The position numbers were made by a program, and so were the translations under genes. Positions 15,477 to 23,386 of a stretch of DNA of 37,566 bases are shown piece by piece. The stretch is from Robiginitalea sp. Its GTDB lineage: Bacteria; Bacteroidota; Bacteroidia; Flavobacteriales; Flavobacteriaceae. Below the pieces are notes generated by a model. The model was not told where the DNA came from and ran no database searches. It saw only the letters and a list, made by a program, of their open reading frames with translations. The stretch lies in contig JAHEJJ010000029.1 in the NCBI GenBank assembly GCA_024638915.1, positions 1,613-39,178 on the forward strand. Direction: 5' to 3'. How positions within the stretch are numbered: position 1 is the stretch's first letter; the number at the start of each line of letters is the position of its first letter.

Positions 15477-17945
15477 TTAAAGCTTTTTGGCATTCCGGAC
15501 CTTCTGGTCCGTGATGGCCTTTTCAATAACTTCTCTCATTTCGGTTACATAATGGAAGGTTAATCCTTTCAGATACTCCGGTTTGATATCCAGGATATCT
15601 TTTTCGTTGTCCTTACAAAGGATGATCTCCTTGATCCGAGCTCTTTTTGCCGCAAGTATTTTTTCCTTAATCCCTCCTACGGGCAAGACTTTGCCTCTTA
15701 AGGTGATCTCGCCTGTCATCGCGATACTTTTCTTTACTTTCCTTTGCGTAAAAAGCGATACCAGTGAGGTAAGCATGGCTATTCCGGCACTGGGACCGTC
15801 TTTGGGAGTTGCCCCCTCAGGCACGTGAATATGTACATTATAACGGTCAAAAATGGCGGGGTCCAGCCCAAAATGATCCGCATTGGATTTGATGTACTCC
15901 AATGCTATTGTGGCCGATTCCTTCATCACTTTGCCCAGATTTCCGGTAATATTCAAATTTCCCTTACCCCTCGAAAGAATAGATTCGATAAACAGGATGT
16001 CGCCACCAACGCTGGTCCAGGCTAATCCGGTAACCACCCCGGCTACCTGATTGTTTTCATATTTGTCCCGTTCGAGTCGTGCCGGACCCAGTACCTTTTC
16101 GATGTCTGCGTTAGATACCTTCTTGTTATATTCCTCTTCCACGGCGATCGATTTGGCGGCGTAACGCACCATTTTGGCTATCTGCTTCTCTAAGCCTCTG
16201 ACCCCAGATTCTCTCGTATAGCCTTCAACGATCTTTTCCAGCTGACGCTTTCCGATTTTTAAATCTTTCGAACTCAATCCATGTTCTTTCAATTGCTTGG
16301 GCAATAAATGCCGCTTGCCTATCTCCACTTTTTCCTCGATGGTATAGCCGGTAACATTGATGATCTCCATCCGGTCTCTCAAGGCCGGTTGGATGGTGGA
16401 AAGGCTGTTCGCCGTGGCGATAAACATCACCTTGGAAAGATCGTAGCCCAGTTCAAGGAAATTATCGTGGAATTCGCTGTTTTGTTCCGGGTCGAGAACT
16501 TCGAGCATGGCCGAGGAAGGATCGCCCTGATAGGAACTCGAGAGCTTGTCGATCTCATCTAGAATAAATACCGGATTAGAAGTTCCCGCCTTCTTGATAC
16601 TCTGCAAAATACGCCCTGGCATGGCCCCTATATAGGTCTTCCTGTGACCGCGTATTTCCGCTTCATCCCGCATACCACCCAGAGACATCCTCACATATTC
16701 CCTGCCCAGGGCTTCAGCCACTGACTTTCCCAAAGAGGTTTTCCCTACCCCGGGAGGGCCATAGAGGCAGAGGATGGGAGATTTCATATCGCCTCGCAGT
16801 TTTAGTACCGCAAGATATTCTATGATCCTCCTTTTAACATCTTCTAATCCATAATGGTCCCGGTCTAAAATCCGCTGGGCGCGTTTCAGATCGAATTGGT
16901 CCTTGCTGAATTGGTCCCAGGGAAGATCGAGATAAAGATCCAGGTAGTTTCGCTGAATAGAATACTCAGCTACCTGAGGATTCATTCGCTGCATCTTGGC
17001 CAGCTCTTTGATAAAATGCTCTTCTACAGCCTTGCTCCATTTTTTTTTCTTGGCCTTATTCTGCATCTCATGTATCTCCTCATCATAGGAAACACCCCCT
17101 AATTCCTCCTGGATGGTTTTCATCTGCTGGTGAAGGAAATACTCGCGTTGTTGCTGGTCCAGATCACTTCTTACCTTAGATTGAATATCCTTTTGAAGTT
17201 CCAGTTTCTGGTATTCGACATTCATGTATTTTAAGGTGGTAAGCGCCCTTTCCTGTAGATTTCCAATAGCCAGTAACTCCTGTTTTTCTTTTACATCGAG
17301 GTTCAGATTTGAAGACACAAAATTGATCAGGAAAGAATTGCTCTGGATGTTTTTGATGGCAAATGAGGCCTCGGAGGGCAGATTTGGGTTTTCCTTGATA
17401 ATCCTCAACGCCAATTCCCTGATGCCTTCAATAATCGCCAAAAACTCTTTGTCGTCAGGGAATGGCCTCTTCTCTTCAGCTTCCCTCACCACGGCGGTCA
17501 TATAGGGCTGTTCCGTCAGGATCTCGGTAATCTCAAAACGTTTTTTGCCTTGCAGGATCACCGTGGTGTTCCCATCCGGCATTTTCAGTACCCTTAGTAT
17601 CCGGGCGACTGTACCTAGCCGGTGTATATCCTTGATGCCTGGATTTTCGGTCTCCTCATCTTTTTGTGCCACAACACCAATTACCTTGGTGCTCTTGTTG
17701 GCATCTTTTATAAGGTTGATGGAGGCATCTCTGCCTGCGGTAATCGGGATCACAACGCCAGGAAATAAAACGGTGTTTCTCAAGGGTAATATCGGTAAGG
17801 TCTGCGGAAGGGTCTCGTTGTTCATCTCTTCCTCGTCCTCCGGGGTTAGCAGGGGTATTAATTCGGAATCCTCTTCCATTCCCTGCAACGACATATTGTC
17901 AAAATTTGAAATTTTAAATTCTCCCATATCATTATAATCGGTCAT
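15477..17945 (-). CDS. lon: ATP-dependent protease Lon
   Basis: An 822-residue LonA protease, slightly longer than E. coli Lon because of an acidic ~50-residue N-terminal extension (PEDEEEMNNE). The N-domain starts at TLPILPLRNTVLFPGVV. The AAA+ module has Walker A GPPGVGKT at 396-403 and Walker B VFILDEIDK near 459-467. The protease domain has Ser719 in KDGPSAG and the partner Lys762 in GGIKEK, forming the Ser-Lys dyad. Lon degrades misfolded and regulatory proteins in the cytoplasm. Start ATG at 17945. The gene is divergent from the ECF sigma operon with about 200 bases between them; no clear TAnnTTTG box is seen, and a CAAATTAC (minus GTAATTTG) near 17995 is only close to consensus. Confidence 0.98.
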   Translation of the reverse strand: MTDYNDMGEFKISNFDNMSLQGMEEDSELIPLLTPEDEEEMNNETLPQTLPILPLRNTVLFPGVVIPITAGRDASINLIKDANKSTKVIGVVAQKDEETENPGIKDIHRLGTVARILRVLKMPDGNTTVILQGKKRFEITEILTEQPYMTAVVREAEEKRPFPDDKEFLAIIEGIRELALRIIKENPNLPSEASFAIKNIQSNSFLINFVSSNLNLDVKEKQELLAIGNLQERALTTLKYMNVEYQKLELQKDIQSKVRSDLDQQQREYFLHQQMKTIQEELGGVSYDEEIHEMQNKAKKKKWSKAVEEHFIKELAKMQRMNPQVAEYSIQRNYLDLYLDLPWDQFSKDQFDLKRAQRILDRDHYGLEDVKRRIIEYLAVLKLRGDMKSPILCLYGPPGVGKTSLGKSVAEALGREYVRMSLGGMRDEAEIRGHRKTYIGAMPGRILQSIKKAGTSNPVFILDEIDKLSSSYQGDPSSAMLEVLDPEQNSEFHDNFLELGYDLSKVMFIATANSLSTIQPALRDRMEIINVTGYTIEEKVEIGKRHLLPKQLKEHGLSSKDLKIGKRQLEKIVEGYTRESGVRGLEKQIAKMVRYAAKSIAVEEEYNKKVSNADIEKVLGPARLERDKYENNQVAGVVTGLAWTSVGGDILFIESILSRGKGNLNITGNLGKVMKESATIALEYIKSNADHFGLDPAIFDRYNVHIHVPEGATPKDGPSAGIAMLTSLVSLFTQRKVKKSIAMTGEITLRGKVLPVGGIKEKILAAKRARIKEIILCKDNEKDILDIKPEYLKGLTFHYVTEMREVIEKAITDQKVRNAKKL

Positions 17946-18142
17946 TCTGTCATCTATTAACAGAATACAATCGTGAATTTTTCTTTTAATACCGCCTCAA
18001 ATTACTGGAAATAGGTTATGCAGCGAATTATCGGCGCTTTACTTTAGCTCATTAGCGCAATTCCTATGCCAACTGAATTAATTTTAAAAAAAACTGTAAC
18101 AATCGATATCTTGAGTCATCTATAAGACAAAGCATTTACTTT

Positions 18143-18694
18143 TTGAGCCCAAATAGTGAAAATATCAACACCCTTTTAGAGTGGTGTCTGGAAGGCAGGC
18201 AAAGCGCACAAATGGAAGTGTACAACCGATATTACAAAGCGATGTACAATATCTCCCTAAGAATAGTAAAGCATAGTGCGGAAGCCGAAGATATAATGCA
18301 GGAATCGTTTTTAAAAGCTTTTACGAAACTGCATACGTTCAAAGGCGAAGTCACCTTCGGAGCATGGTTGAAAAGAATAGTGATCAACAATAGTATTTAC
18401 CACTATAGGAAGCAACAACAGAGAAATGAAACATCCATTGAGGATAAACTATACAAGGTCGAAGATAATGATGGCATTGTTTCGGATCATGAGAGTACTA
18501 AGCGAAAGGCTCAAAAAGTGATGGAAACCATGAGCCGACTAAAAGACAATTACAGAGTTTCTTTGACCTTACACCTTATTGAAGGATATGACTATGAAGA
18601 GATCAGTGAGATAATGGATATCAGTTATGCGAATTGCCGTACTATGATATCAAGAGCCAAGGAAAGTCTAAGAAAGAAAATGATAACTGCTTGA
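18143..18694 (+). CDS. ECF-type RNA polymerase sigma factor
   Basis: A 183-residue sigma-70-family protein. Region 2 is seen in VYNRYYKAMYNISLRIV...AEDIMQESFLKAFTKLHTFKG, with the AEDIMQE -10-binding core, and region 4 in LHLIEGYDYEEISEIMDISY followed by the helix CRTMISRAKESLRKK. The frame has no ATG upstream of the core: it is open from 18077 and the best start is TTG at 18143 (reading SPNSENINTLLEWCLEGRQS next). It is two bases ahead of a membrane protein that is likely its anti-sigma factor. A TATCTTG box at 18107-18113 could be part of its promoter but lacks a -33 partner. Confidence 0.92.
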   Translation: MSPNSENINTLLEWCLEGRQSAQMEVYNRYYKAMYNISLRIVKHSAEAEDIMQESFLKAFTKLHTFKGEVTFGAWLKRIVINNSIYHYRKQQQRNETSIEDKLYKVEDNDGIVSDHESTKRKAQKVMETMSRLKDNYRVSLTLHLIEGYDYEEISEIMDISYANCRTMISRAKESLRKKMITA

Positions 18695-18696
18695 TT

Positions 18697-19263
18697 ATGA
18701 GTTTTAAAAATGACAATATAGACGAATTATTCAATAGCCTGAAGGGATCGTTCGATATGGCCGAGCCCAGCGAAGGCCATCGGGAACGATTTCTGGAGAA
18801 ACTGAACCAATCCAAAGGTGTGGTTACCCTGAATACCCGCAAAAGGGGTTGGTGGAAACCGCTTTCGATCGCAGCAAGTATCGCACTCCTGGTTAGCCTG
18901 GGAATTGGTTATTTCGGGAATGAATCGTCTATTGAACAACGCGTGGCAGAGATTTCTCCGGAAGCCTCACAGACACATTTTTATTTCGCCAATCTCATAG
19001 AAGAACAAGTTCGTGAACTGGAGGAACAAAGCAGCCCGGAAACCAAGACCATTATCGAAGACGCGCTGCTTCAACTTCAGAAACTGGAAAAAGACTATAA
19101 ACGACTCGAGAAAGACCTGCTGGACGGTGGCGACAGCAAGTTGATACTAAGTGCCATGATCACCAACTTTCAAACAAGGATAGCCCTTCTGGAAGAAGTG
19201 ATGTATCAAATTAACACAATCAAAAACGTAAAATCATATAATGATGAGAACTATACTATTTAA
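18697..19263 (+). CDS. Putative membrane-anchored anti-sigma factor
   Basis: A 188-residue protein with one transmembrane helix around residues 50-67 (LSIAASIALLVSLGIGYFGN). The ~48-residue N-terminal part is cytoplasmic and begins MSFKNDNIDELFNSLKGSFD, with a HRERFLEKL stretch; the C-terminal part is highly charged and helical, with a probable coiled coil (QLQKLEKDYKRLEKDL). This arrangement and its place two bases after the sigma gene point to an anti-sigma factor, but no zinc HxxxCxxC motif is visible, so the class is unusual. Start is the ATG at 18697 rather than longer in-frame options that overlap the sigma gene. Its last 23 bases overlap the DUF4097 gene. Confidence 0.75.
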   Translation: MSFKNDNIDELFNSLKGSFDMAEPSEGHRERFLEKLNQSKGVVTLNTRKRGWWKPLSIAASIALLVSLGIGYFGNESSIEQRVAEISPEASQTHFYFANLIEEQVRELEEQSSPETKTIIEDALLQLQKLEKDYKRLEKDLLDGGDSKLILSAMITNFQTRIALLEEVMYQINTIKNVKSYNDENYTI

Positions 19264-20335
19264 ATACTTCATCGTAGCGCTCCTTGTATCCCCCGCAACT
19301 CTTTTGGCTGGTGGAGGGCAATTAAAAGGAAAGCACACTAAGGAAAAAAGGATCAATAAAGAATTCAATGTGGATGCCAATGCACTGCTGAAGGTAAAGA
19401 ACAGTTATGGCAATATCACACTGACCTCTTGGGACCAGAACCGAGTGGAAATAGAGGTGCATATCAAAGCCAATGGAAATAACGAAGAAAAAGTTCAAAA
19501 GCGTTTAGACGAGATAGACGTTGAATTCGAAGCCAGCAATACAGTGGTATCCGCCAAAACCCTGTTCAACAAAAAAGGGAATAGCTGGGGTTGGAACTGG
19601 GGTAGAAAAAACAACGTAAATGTTCAGGTAAACTATACCATTAAGCTACCCGTAAAGAACAGCGTTCATCTAAATAACGACTATGGTAACATCAGCCTTG
19701 ATCGCATCGATGGTCACGCAAAAATTAGCTGTGACTACGGCAGGCTCGACATAGGTGAACTGCGCGGCAGAAATAATCAATTGAATTTTGATTACACGTC
19801 AAAATCCAATATCGGTTATGTGAATAGCGCGGAGATTAACGCCGACTACTCCGGTTTTACAATAGAAAAAGCAGGAGACCTTGTTTTGCGGGCCGATTAT
19901 ACCAACAGTACGATCAACAAAATGAAAAATCTTGACTATTCCACAGATTATGGCAATTTGGAAGTAGGTGAAGCAGAAAATGTACAGGGGAATGGAGACT
20001 ATATCAAGGTACAACTGGGCACCATACATGGCAATGTGGATATCAGTGCCGATTACGGCTCTATCCATATCGACCGGATGGCGGAAGATGCCGGTAACAT
20101 CAATTTAAGAACCGATTACACCGGTATAAAAGTTGGCTACGATCCGAATTACAGCTTCGATTTTGAAGTTACTGCCGAATACGCTAGTGTAAATGGAAAG
20201 GAAGATTTTGAGATCAATATCAGCAAAGAGCGATCCACCGAAAGATATTATAAAGGATTTCAGGGATCTGAAAATAGCGGGAATAGCGTGAATATAACCT
20301 CAGATTATGGTAATATAACTTTTTTCAAAAACTAG
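19241..20335 (+). CDS. DUF4097-type repetitive adhesin-like protein, exported
   Basis: A 364-residue protein with a signal peptide (about 1-23, ending near LLAGG). The body has a beta-helix-like repeat of about 20-30 residues built around DYGNI/DYGxL units: SYGNITLTSW, NDYGNISLDRI, CDYGRLDIGEL, DYTSKSNIG, ADYSGFTIEKA, STDYGNLEVGEA, SADYGSIHIDRM and TSDYGNITFF. Such DUF4097 and DUF2807 proteins are typical of envelope-response operons in Bacteroidota. ATG pairs at 19241 and 19244 both work as starts; the 23-base overlap with the anti-sigma gene implies coupling. It is probably periplasmic or outer-membrane associated; no lipobox is seen. Confidence 0.85.
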   Translation: MMRTILFKYFIVALLVSPATLLAGGGQLKGKHTKEKRINKEFNVDANALLKVKNSYGNITLTSWDQNRVEIEVHIKANGNNEEKVQKRLDEIDVEFEASNTVVSAKTLFNKKGNSWGWNWGRKNNVNVQVNYTIKLPVKNSVHLNNDYGNISLDRIDGHAKISCDYGRLDIGELRGRNNQLNFDYTSKSNIGYVNSAEINADYSGFTIEKAGDLVLRADYTNSTINKMKNLDYSTDYGNLEVGEAENVQGNGDYIKVQLGTIHGNVDISADYGSIHIDRMAEDAGNINLRTDYTGIKVGYDPNYSFDFEVTAEYASVNGKEDFEINISKERSTERYYKGFQGSENSGNSVNITSDYGNITFFKN

Positions 20336-20365
20336 TATTCAATAGCTAAACACTATATCAATATC

Positions 20366-21094
20366 ATGAAGAAGATCATAACAATAACCCTGGCCCTAAC
20401 TGCATTTGCGACTGTTAACGCCCAATGGAAAAAAGTAAAAGGAAACGGAAATGTAGTGACGATCGAGAGATCTACCGCTGACTACGATGAAGTGGCTTTG
20501 GCAGGTTGGTTTGATGTCGAGCTTGTATCAGGCGCTGAAGGAGCGCTGAAAATACGTGGCGAGGAAAACCTTTTGGAATATATCAAAACAGAGGTGAAAG
20601 ACGATAAACTCGTTATTAAGGTTATAAAAGGAGTGAATCTTAAGCCCTCTTCCTGGGGCAGCGACGGTGGTATTTTGGTAACGGTACCCGTAGAAACTAT
20701 TTCTACTGTTTCTCTTTCCGGCTCTGGGGATATTGTTTCCAAAACCATTCTCAAAACAGACAATTTTGAAACAAAATTATCAGGGTCCGGTGATGTTAGC
20801 CTTGAAGTCGAAGCCGACAACGTAGCGGCCTCCTTATCTGGTTCTGGTGACGTTGATCTCAGCGGAAGCGCAGGTAGTTTTACCATCAAAGTCTCGGGTT
20901 CAGGAGATGTAACGGCTTACGAATTGAGTGCCAACACGGTTGAAGCCACCATCTCGGGATCTGCTGATGTAAAAGTAACCGCTAATGAGATGCTGTATGC
21001 CAGGGTTTCGGGTTCAGGTGATATCCATTATCGCGGGAATCCCAAGAAAATAGATAGTAAAGCCTCGGGTTCAGGAGGCATCTCCAAAGGATAA
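20366..21094 (+). CDS. Head GIN-domain (DUF2807) protein
   Basis: A 242-residue secreted protein with a signal peptide ending near TVNAQW. After the DYDEVALAGWFDVELV segment, a beta-helix of seven GSGD-like turns follows: SLSGSGDIVS, KLSGSGDVSL, SLSGSGDVDL, KVSGSGDVTA, TISGSADVKV, RVSGSGDIHY and KASGSGGISK, spaced roughly 20 residues apart. This is the GIN fold common in Bacteroidota envelope proteins. It lies 30 bases after the DUF4097 gene and ends the operon with a strong terminator at 21126-21152. Function is unknown; the tandem of two beta-helix proteins under a sigma/anti-sigma pair suggests an envelope-stress or surface role. Confidence 0.9.
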   Translation: MKKIITITLALTAFATVNAQWKKVKGNGNVVTIERSTADYDEVALAGWFDVELVSGAEGALKIRGEENLLEYIKTEVKDDKLVIKVIKGVNLKPSSWGSDGGILVTVPVETISTVSLSGSGDIVSKTILKTDNFETKLSGSGDVSLEVEADNVAASLSGSGDVDLSGSAGSFTIKVSGSGDVTAYELSANTVEATISGSADVKVTANEMLYARVSGSGDIHYRGNPKKIDSKASGSGGISKG

Positions 21095-21125
21095 ATACCG
21101 ATCAAAAAACGAATCACTAAGGTAG

Positions 21126-21152
21126 CCCGGAATATTAATTCCGGGTTTTTTT
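21126..21152 (+). terminator. Intrinsic terminator of the sigma/GIN operon
   Basis: CCCGGAAT-ATTA-ATTCCGGG forms an eight-base-pair stem with a four-base loop, followed by seven T on the plus strand. It overlaps the last codons and stop of the convergent MFS gene (stop at 21135-21137). Confidence 0.9.
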
Positions 21153-22463
21153 ATCAACGCGGGTCAGCAGGATGGCTCCAAGCAGAAAGAAAATACCGAG
21201 AAAAATGGCCGCATTACGCATACTGCCTGTCATCTGGGCCACAAGTCCATAGAGAAAGGTACCGATCACTATACCTATCTTTTCAGACACATCGTAAAAA
21301 CTGAAAAAGGATGTGGTATCGATAGTATTAGGTATGAATTTGGAATAGGTAGATCTGGACAGTGCCTGGATCCCGCCCATGACAAGACCCACAAAGGCTG
21401 CTGCAATGTAAAACTCCATCGGTGTTACCAGAAAATAGGCATAGATACATATGCCAATCCATAGGATGTTGATCACGATCAGGCTCCGGATATTCCCAAA
21501 GGCTTCAGAGGCTCTGGCTGTAAGTGTGGCTCCTAAAATTGCGACGAGCTGTATGACCAATATACTCGCGATCAATCCTAAGGTGCGCTGGTTATCGGAG
21601 CCCCATTGAATCTCCTCCTCTCCAAAATAGGTAGCGATCAGCATAACGGTCTGAACCGCCATGCTGTAGATGAAAAACGCGATCAGATATCGCTTAAGTC
21701 GGGTTTCCTGCCCCATCTGCTTCCATACGCCTTTCAGCTCCCTGAATCCATTTAGAATAACATGATGCCGTTCCCCGTCACGTCTATTCCCTTTAGGCAG
21801 GTGAAAAAAGGTATACTGGCTAAAAAGGATCCACCAAATACCGACAGACACAAAGGAAAGTTTCATGGCCTTCATTTCCGCTCCTTCCGTTTCATCGGCT
21901 GCAATGCCGAAAAGATCGGGATACATCACCATCAATAAATTGAATACAAGCAACAGAACGCTGCCCAGGTATCCCATGGAATACCCTTTGGCGCTGATAC
22001 GGTCTTGCTGCTCCGGAAATGCAATATCTGGCAGATAGGAATTACTGATGGCAAAGCTTACCCAAAAACCTACGAGCCCAAAAAAATAGAAGGTGAGACC
22101 CAGGTAGATACTCTCCAGGGAAAACCAATACAAGCCAATACAGGAGACGGCACCCAAATAGCAGAAGAATTGCATAAAAACCTTTTTATTGCCAAGGTAA
22201 TCGGCAATACCGGATATAAGTGGTGTGATAAGAGCGATAAACAAAAAAGCTGAAGAAGTAACATAACTGATCAACGGAGCCCTCGCAATTTCGCCACCGA
22301 AAACCTCGATCTTCTCTATCTCAGCTGCTCTGAATAGGGCACCATAAAAAATCGGGAACACCGCCGAAGCGATGACAAGGCTATATACTGAATTGGCCCA
22401 GTCATAAAAGGCCCAGGCATTGAGTAGTTTTTTACTTCCTTTGATCGGGATTCTAACGGCCAT
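21135..22463 (-). CDS. MFS transporter, UMF1/Atg22-like family
   Basis: A 442-residue membrane protein with about 12 hydrophobic segments. The opening NAWAFYDWANSVYSLVI is the signature of the UMF1 family (Atg22-related MFS permeases), and later segments include AISNSYLPDIAFPEQQDRIS and MGGIQALSRSTYSKFIP, the latter a conserved MFS loop. Substrate is unknown; related transporters export amino acids or small metabolites. ATG at 22463 is preceded by only three bases after the T run of a terminator-like hairpin (22467-22494), so expression may depend on read-through. The gene's 3' end overlaps the terminator of the convergent sigma/GIN operon. Confidence 0.9.
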   Translation of the reverse strand: MAVRIPIKGSKKLLNAWAFYDWANSVYSLVIASAVFPIFYGALFRAAEIEKIEVFGGEIARAPLISYVTSSAFLFIALITPLISGIADYLGNKKVFMQFFCYLGAVSCIGLYWFSLESIYLGLTFYFFGLVGFWVSFAISNSYLPDIAFPEQQDRISAKGYSMGYLGSVLLLVFNLLMVMYPDLFGIAADETEGAEMKAMKLSFVSVGIWWILFSQYTFFHLPKGNRRDGERHHVILNGFRELKGVWKQMGQETRLKRYLIAFFIYSMAVQTVMLIATYFGEEEIQWGSDNQRTLGLIASILVIQLVAILGATLTARASEAFGNIRSLIVINILWIGICIYAYFLVTPMEFYIAAAFVGLVMGGIQALSRSTYSKFIPNTIDTTSFFSFYDVSEKIGIVIGTFLYGLVAQMTGSMRNAAIFLGIFFLLGAILLTRVDKKTRN

Positions 22464-22466
22464 AAC

Positions 22467-22494
22467 AAAAAAAAGCTGTTCCCCATGGAACAGC
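22467..22494 (-). terminator. Intrinsic terminator after the M48 gene, abutting the MFS start
   Basis: On the minus strand GCTGTTCC-ATGG-GGAACAGC forms an eight-base-pair stem with a four-base loop, followed by eight T (22474-22467). The T run ends three bases before the MFS ATG at 22463, so a promoter for that gene would need to lie upstream of, or within, the hairpin. Confidence 0.85.
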
Positions 22495-22540
22495 CTTCAA
22501 GATACAATTATTCCAAAATCCCGAGAGGACTTCAGAATAT

Positions 22541-23350
22541 TTATTTAAAACTTGTTACACCGAATTTACCTGCCTCTTCTTTGGCCAGCGGAATCCACTG
22601 GGTAAGGTTTGCTATACGAGTATCGCTGGAAGGGTGTGTACTTAGGAACTCGGGTGGTGCCTGGCCTCCGGCATTGGCTTTCATCCGTCTCCAAAGTTCC
22701 GGAGCTTCCTCCGGATTATAGCCTGCGATTGCCATAATCTGCAGGCCAATTCTGTCTGCTTCCGTCTCATGGCTCCTGCTGAAGGGAAGCATGACTCCCA
22801 CGGAAGAGCCCAGGCCATAAGCCATATTAAAAGTATCTCTCGCCGCGGGATCGTTGATCGCCACGTTACCTGCCACGGCCCCCAGTTGCTGGAGTGTACC
22901 GGCGCTCATCCGCTGAGCCCCGTGATCTGCCAAGGCATGCGCCACTTCGTGCCCCATGACCACGGCAATGCCGGTTTCGGACTGGGCAATTGGCAATATG
23001 CCGGTATAGAAAACAATTTTTCCGCCAGGCATACACCATGCATTGACTGTCGAGTCTTTAACCAAATTATAATCCCATCGGTAGTCTTTTAAATAGCCCG
23101 CATAGCCATTGGCGTTTAACCAACGTTCAGCGGCTGAAGAAATGCGTTGCCCTACCCTTGTTATCATCCTGGCCTGGTCTGTATCTTCAATCACACTATT
23201 TTCCGTCAGGAACTGATCGTACTGAGAAAAGGCCATTGGAAATATCTGGCTGTTCGGATAGAAATTCAGCGTCTTACTACCGGTAAACGGATTTACCTTA
23301 CAGGCGGCTAAACCTAAAAAAACCAATACGATTAAAAGACACTTTTTCAT
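22541..23350 (-). CDS. M48-family zinc metallopeptidase, lipoprotein
   Basis: A 269-residue predicted lipoprotein. Starting at the ATG at 23350 gives MKKCLLIVLVFLGLAACK, a signal peptide with the lipobox LAAC and lipidated Cys at about residue 17; an upstream TTG at 23359 is a worse start. The metallopeptidase motif is VVMGHEVAHALADH (HExxH), with the third zinc ligand in HETEADRIG. M48 lipoproteins in bacteria (BepA/LoiP-like) serve envelope protein quality control, so this one likely acts in the periplasm, anchored to a membrane. The gene is 36 bases after the GH31 stop on the same strand and may be co-transcribed with the glucan operon, ending at the terminator at 22467-22494. Confidence 0.92.
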   Translation of the reverse strand: MKKCLLIVLVFLGLAACKVNPFTGSKTLNFYPNSQIFPMAFSQYDQFLTENSVIEDTDQARMITRVGQRISSAAERWLNANGYAGYLKDYRWDYNLVKDSTVNAWCMPGGKIVFYTGILPIAQSETGIAVVMGHEVAHALADHGAQRMSAGTLQQLGAVAGNVAINDPAARDTFNMAYGLGSSVGVMLPFSRSHETEADRIGLQIMAIAGYNPEEAPELWRRMKANAGGQAPPEFLSTHPSSDTRIANLTQWIPLAKEEAGKFGVTSFK

Positions 23351-23386
23351 TTTCTCCAATTTATCCGTTCAAAATACAAAATTTAA

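Noticed and set aside
18096-18117. ECF-type autoregulated promoter (GTAAC ... GTC) before the sigma gene
   Set aside because: Spacing of 14 bases does not fit usual ECF promoters and there is no second site upstream of other genes to compare.
19241-21094. DNA-level tandem repeats behind the DYGN and GSGD protein repeats
   Set aside because: The repeats are degenerate at the nucleotide level and are explained by the beta-helix protein architecture.
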